Below are positions 61,793 through 64,000 of a stretch of 64,000 bases of DNA, piece after piece. Source of the DNA: Parahaliea mediterranea (lineage in GTDB: Bacteria; Pseudomonadota; Gammaproteobacteria; Pseudomonadales; Halieaceae). Location: assembly GCF_003402235.1 (NCBI RefSeq), contig NZ_QEWO01000001.1, positions 248,001 through 312,000 on the forward strand, written 5' to 3'. Each line of letters begins with the position of its first letter. Positions within the stretch are counted from its first letter, which is position 1. The position numbers and the translations under genes are program-made. The notes under the pieces are model-generated. The model saw nothing but the letters and a program-made list of their open reading frames with translations, was not told the origin of the DNA and ran no database searches.

Positions 61793-64000
61793 GCTTCGTC
61801 CTCCTGCGTGTTATGCAGCCTGTTTTCACGCGAATGCTCCGGCATCGCCGCCTCGACCCGGCAGACGCTCTGCAAGCCGCAATAGGTGCAGCTGTTGCTG
61901 TTGATGGGGTCGACACGGGCCTCCCCGGCAAGAAAGTCATCGGCCAGGTGCTGCAGTGTGGCCTGCCACTGATCCAGCAGCGCCGGCCAGTTCTCCAGCG
62001 GTTCTTTGCGGCGGGTGGCGCGGGCGATGTCGTCGCTGATACCCGGGGCCACCGCCCGCGCGCCCAGCCCTTTGTAGGCGGCGCTGCGCGCTTTGACATG
62101 GCCAAAGGCCAGGGCCTCCACCGGTTGCTGGCTGGCCATGCTGTACAGGGGCAACTGGGGCTGGGTGGGGCGCTGGCCGAGCCAGTGGCTCGCCTCACAG
62201 CTGCCGGTTTTGTAGTCGATGATGGTGACGGCGCCGTCTGCGGCACCGGCGACTTCAGCCCCGACGCGGTCGATGCGGTCCACCTGCAGGTGCAGGTGCA
62301 GTGGCCCCAGGGCGATGTCCTGGCGCTGCTCCCGCGCGATAACCGCAAAGGGCTCGCGCTGGCGCTCCAGTGCCAGCCACTCCTGCAACAGGGTGTGGAG
62401 ATAGCGCTGCTCCTGGGCGATGCAGGCGCTGCCCACCGCCAGGCGCCGTGCGGTGGGCAGCGCGTCGATGGCGGCCGCGGCGGCCCGTGCCAGCAGCTGC
62501 GACTCGGCAGCGGCGTCAAGGGCCGCCAAGGCGGCGGAGGTTTCCAGTTCGCCCCAGATGACAAACAGGGCCTGGTGAACCAGGGTGCCCCGCTCGGCGG
62601 CGTTCAGGGCCAGGCTGGGTTCCGACAGCGCCTGCAGGCGCAGCCGGCGCCGGGCAAAGGCGCGAAAAGGACAGTGGGACTGATCCTCAATCAGCCCGCT
62701 GCCGCCGCCGGTACGGGCCAGTTCTTCGGCATCCGGCGCCGGGGCGCTGTGGTCTGCCAGCCATTCGATGTCGCGCTCCTGCCATTGTTGCAGCCAGGCC
62801 CCTGGCGGGCCCGCTTCGGCCGCGTCCTGTTGCCAGGTAAAGTCCTCCAGCAGCGCGCTGGGCAGCTCCGGTGCGCCGTCGATGCTCTGGCTGTAGCTGG
62901 CAATCAGCGTGCGGCTGCAGGCCCGGTACTGCTGCAACAGGCTGTGGGCGTAGCGCCATTCCCGCTCGGCGCTGGCGTGAGGCATGGCGCATTCGCGCTG
63001 TAATGACAGGGGCAGGAAGGGGTTGGGCCGCGCCGGCGCCGGCCACTGGCTGGCCTGCATGCCGCACAGCCAGAGAGCATCGAACTCAAGGCCCGCTGCC
63101 TCCAGCGGCCCCAGTACCTGGATACGGCTGTCTTCGGTGCGCGGCTGGAAACTGGTGTCCTGGCAGCACTGGCGCAACAGCCCCAGCGCGTCGGCAAAGC
63201 CCAGCGGGCCGCACACCGCGTCGAAGGCGCCCAGTGCGTCCAGCTGCCGGTAGGCCTCTTCCACCTGCTGGTATTCGAGCGAGTCCAGCCCGCCCTCCCC
63301 CGGCCAGCCCCACAGGGCGAGCAGTTGGTGGAAGCGCTCCGCCCACTGCGAAGGCAGTGCCGGCTCGCGCAATGCCCGCTGGCCGGCGCAGTCCAGCAGA
63401 ATGTGGCCCAGGCGCAGGTCTTTGGCCAGGTTGCGCAGGGCGCCGGCTTCGATGGTCTCGCGGCCGTGGTCGTGCAGGCGAGTGACAAACGCCAGTCCCT
63501 CGGGGCTGTAGCGATCCGGCAGCTGCAAAAAACGCGAGCGCAGCAGGGCCAGCACGCGTTGCACGGGCGCCGGGGCATTCACCGCCGCCAGGGCCGCCAG
63601 CGCATCACGCACCACCGGCACCTCGGCCAGTTGCCAGCCGGTGGAGAAGTTCACCGGCAGCGCCGCGTAGTTGGCATCCAGGCAGTCGAATTCGCGCCGC
63701 AGCAGGTATTCCAGCCGCTGCCGGTCACCGCGCATATCGTCGAGCACAATGCCGATACTGGCGCCGGCGTGCGCGTCGTAGGTGACTCGGGCCCAGCGCG
63801 CCACTGCCTGCAATTCGCTATTGCGATCGGCAAAGGCCCTGGCCTGGCAATCCGCCACCGGGGCCGGCTGGGGCAGTTCGGCAACTTCGGCGCAGGCATG
63901 GGTTAACGCTGTGCGCAGCAGGGGTGGCACGTCATCGAAGGCAATCAACAGCGCGCGCGGCCGGTTGCCTTGCGCCAGTGCGGCGCCCTGCAGGGCGGCA
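61789..64000 (-). CDS. PD-(D/E)XK nuclease, AddB-like / TIGR03623-type DNA repair protein (5' end outside window)
   Basis: The frame stays open through the window end, so at least 736 residues are visible and the N-terminus is missing. The C-terminal RecB-type nuclease has TIIDYKTGSC (metal-binding Asp and Lys) and QLPLYSMAS. Four cysteines for a 4Fe-4S cluster appear: HCPFRAFA before the nuclease and CTYCGLQSVC after it, as in AddB. The partner helicase is coupled downstream. It matches the proteobacterial 'probable DNA repair protein' family found beside UvrD-like helicases. Confidence 0.86.
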   Translation of the reverse strand, partial: AALQGAALAQGNRPRALLIAFDDVPPLLRTALTHACAEVAELPQPAPVADCQARAFADRNSELQAVARWARVTYDAHAGASIGIVLDDMRGDRQRLEYLLRREFDCLDANYAALPVNFSTGWQLAEVPVVRDALAALAAVNAPAPVQRVLALLRSRFLQLPDRYSPEGLAFVTRLHDHGRETIEAGALRNLAKDLRLGHILLDCAGQRALREPALPSQWAERFHQLLALWGWPGEGGLDSLEYQQVEEAYRQLDALGAFDAVCGPLGFADALGLLRQCCQDTSFQPRTEDSRIQVLGPLEAAGLEFDALWLCGMQASQWPAPARPNPFLPLSLQRECAMPHASAEREWRYAHSLLQQYRACSRTLIASYSQSIDGAPELPSALLEDFTWQQDAAEAGPPGAWLQQWQERDIEWLADHSAPAPDAEELARTGGGSGLIEDQSHCPFRAFARRRLRLQALSEPSLALNAAERGTLVHQALFVIWGELETSAALAALDAAAESQLLARAAAAAIDALPTARRLAVGSACIAQEQRYLHTLLQEWLALERQREPFAVIAREQRQDIALGPLHLHLQVDRIDRVGAEVAGAADGAVTIIDYKTGSCEASHWLGQRPTQPQLPLYSMASQQPVEALAFGHVKARSAAYKGLGARAVAPGISDDIARATRRKEPLENWPALLDQWQATLQHLADDFLAGEARVDPINSNSCTYCGLQSVCRVEAAMPEHSRENRLHNTQEDEA

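Noticed and set aside
59885-61885. 666-codon open frame on the plus strand
   Set aside because: Antisense to the AddA-like helicase, with low-complexity composition and no recognisable domain.
1-64000. CRISPR array, tRNA or rRNA genes, insertion sequences
   Set aside because: No regularly spaced repeats, cloverleaf-like segments, ribosomal RNA sequence or transposase reading frames were seen on either strand.

Overview
The window is GC-rich, densely coded chromosomal DNA from a gammaproteobacterium. Conserved blocks point that way: sbcD-sbcC, gloB-mltD-rlmG beside dnaQ-rnhA-methyltransferase, nhaB, cti, sohB and nudC. The mixture with sphingomonad-like catabolic genes (TonB receptor, several short-chain dehydrogenases, a Baeyer-Villiger monooxygenase, acyl-CoA dehydrogenase, P450) suggests a marine or soil heterotroph of the Cellvibrionales/Halieaceae type. 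That placement is inference; no rRNA or other taxonomic marker is present.

Layout. (1) 1-9281, plus strand: an L-rhamnose catabolic operon. It holds an aldolase/dehydrogenase fusion (cut by the window start), rhamnose isomerase, LutABC lactate oxidation, a DeoR regulator, rhamnulokinase and an NCS1-type permease. Rhamnose would go to dihydroxyacetone phosphate plus lactaldehyde, then lactate, then pyruvate. (2) 9.4-11.4 kb: a DegT-family protein with His in place of the PLP lysine, divergent from a TetR regulator, with a perfect palindrome between them. (3) 11.5-31.5 kb: a large catabolic island. A six-gene minus operon (SDR, GH3 glycosidase, SDR, acyl-CoA dehydrogenase, HAPMO-like Baeyer-Villiger monooxygenase, VOC protein) runs divergently from a GMC oxidoreductase with its small subunit. 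An MDR dehydrogenase is divergent from a plus operon of TonB receptor, small membrane protein, a second small subunit plus GMC pair, ThuA-like protein and sugar isomerase/epimerase. FAH-family and NTF2-like genes follow. The set looks like uptake, C3 oxidation and cleavage of a glycoside, followed by breakdown of its aglycone. (4) 31.6-34.5 kb: a lone tyrosine recombinase with a candidate inverted-repeat site, and a secreted thrombospondin-type-3 protein with a sorting-like tail.

(5) 34.7-40.2 kb: PAS chemoreceptor, cytochrome P450, DUF4124 protein, a RES/Xre toxin-antitoxin pair and a DNA-3-methyladenine glycosylase-like gene. (6) 40.2-58.5 kb: mostly housekeeping genes: sbcC, sbcD, a TRIC-type channel, cti, sohB, nudC, nhaB, dnaQ, rnhA, a methyltransferase, gloB, mltD, rlmG, a cobB sirtuin and an LLM oxidoreductase. 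(7) 58.5-64 kb: an AddAB-like helicase/nuclease pair, the second gene running off the window end.

No tRNA, rRNA, CRISPR array, recognisable insertion sequence or phage module was seen. Several starts were moved inward from the longest open frame on the basis of ribosome-binding sites, signal peptides or operon overlaps; each entry says where.
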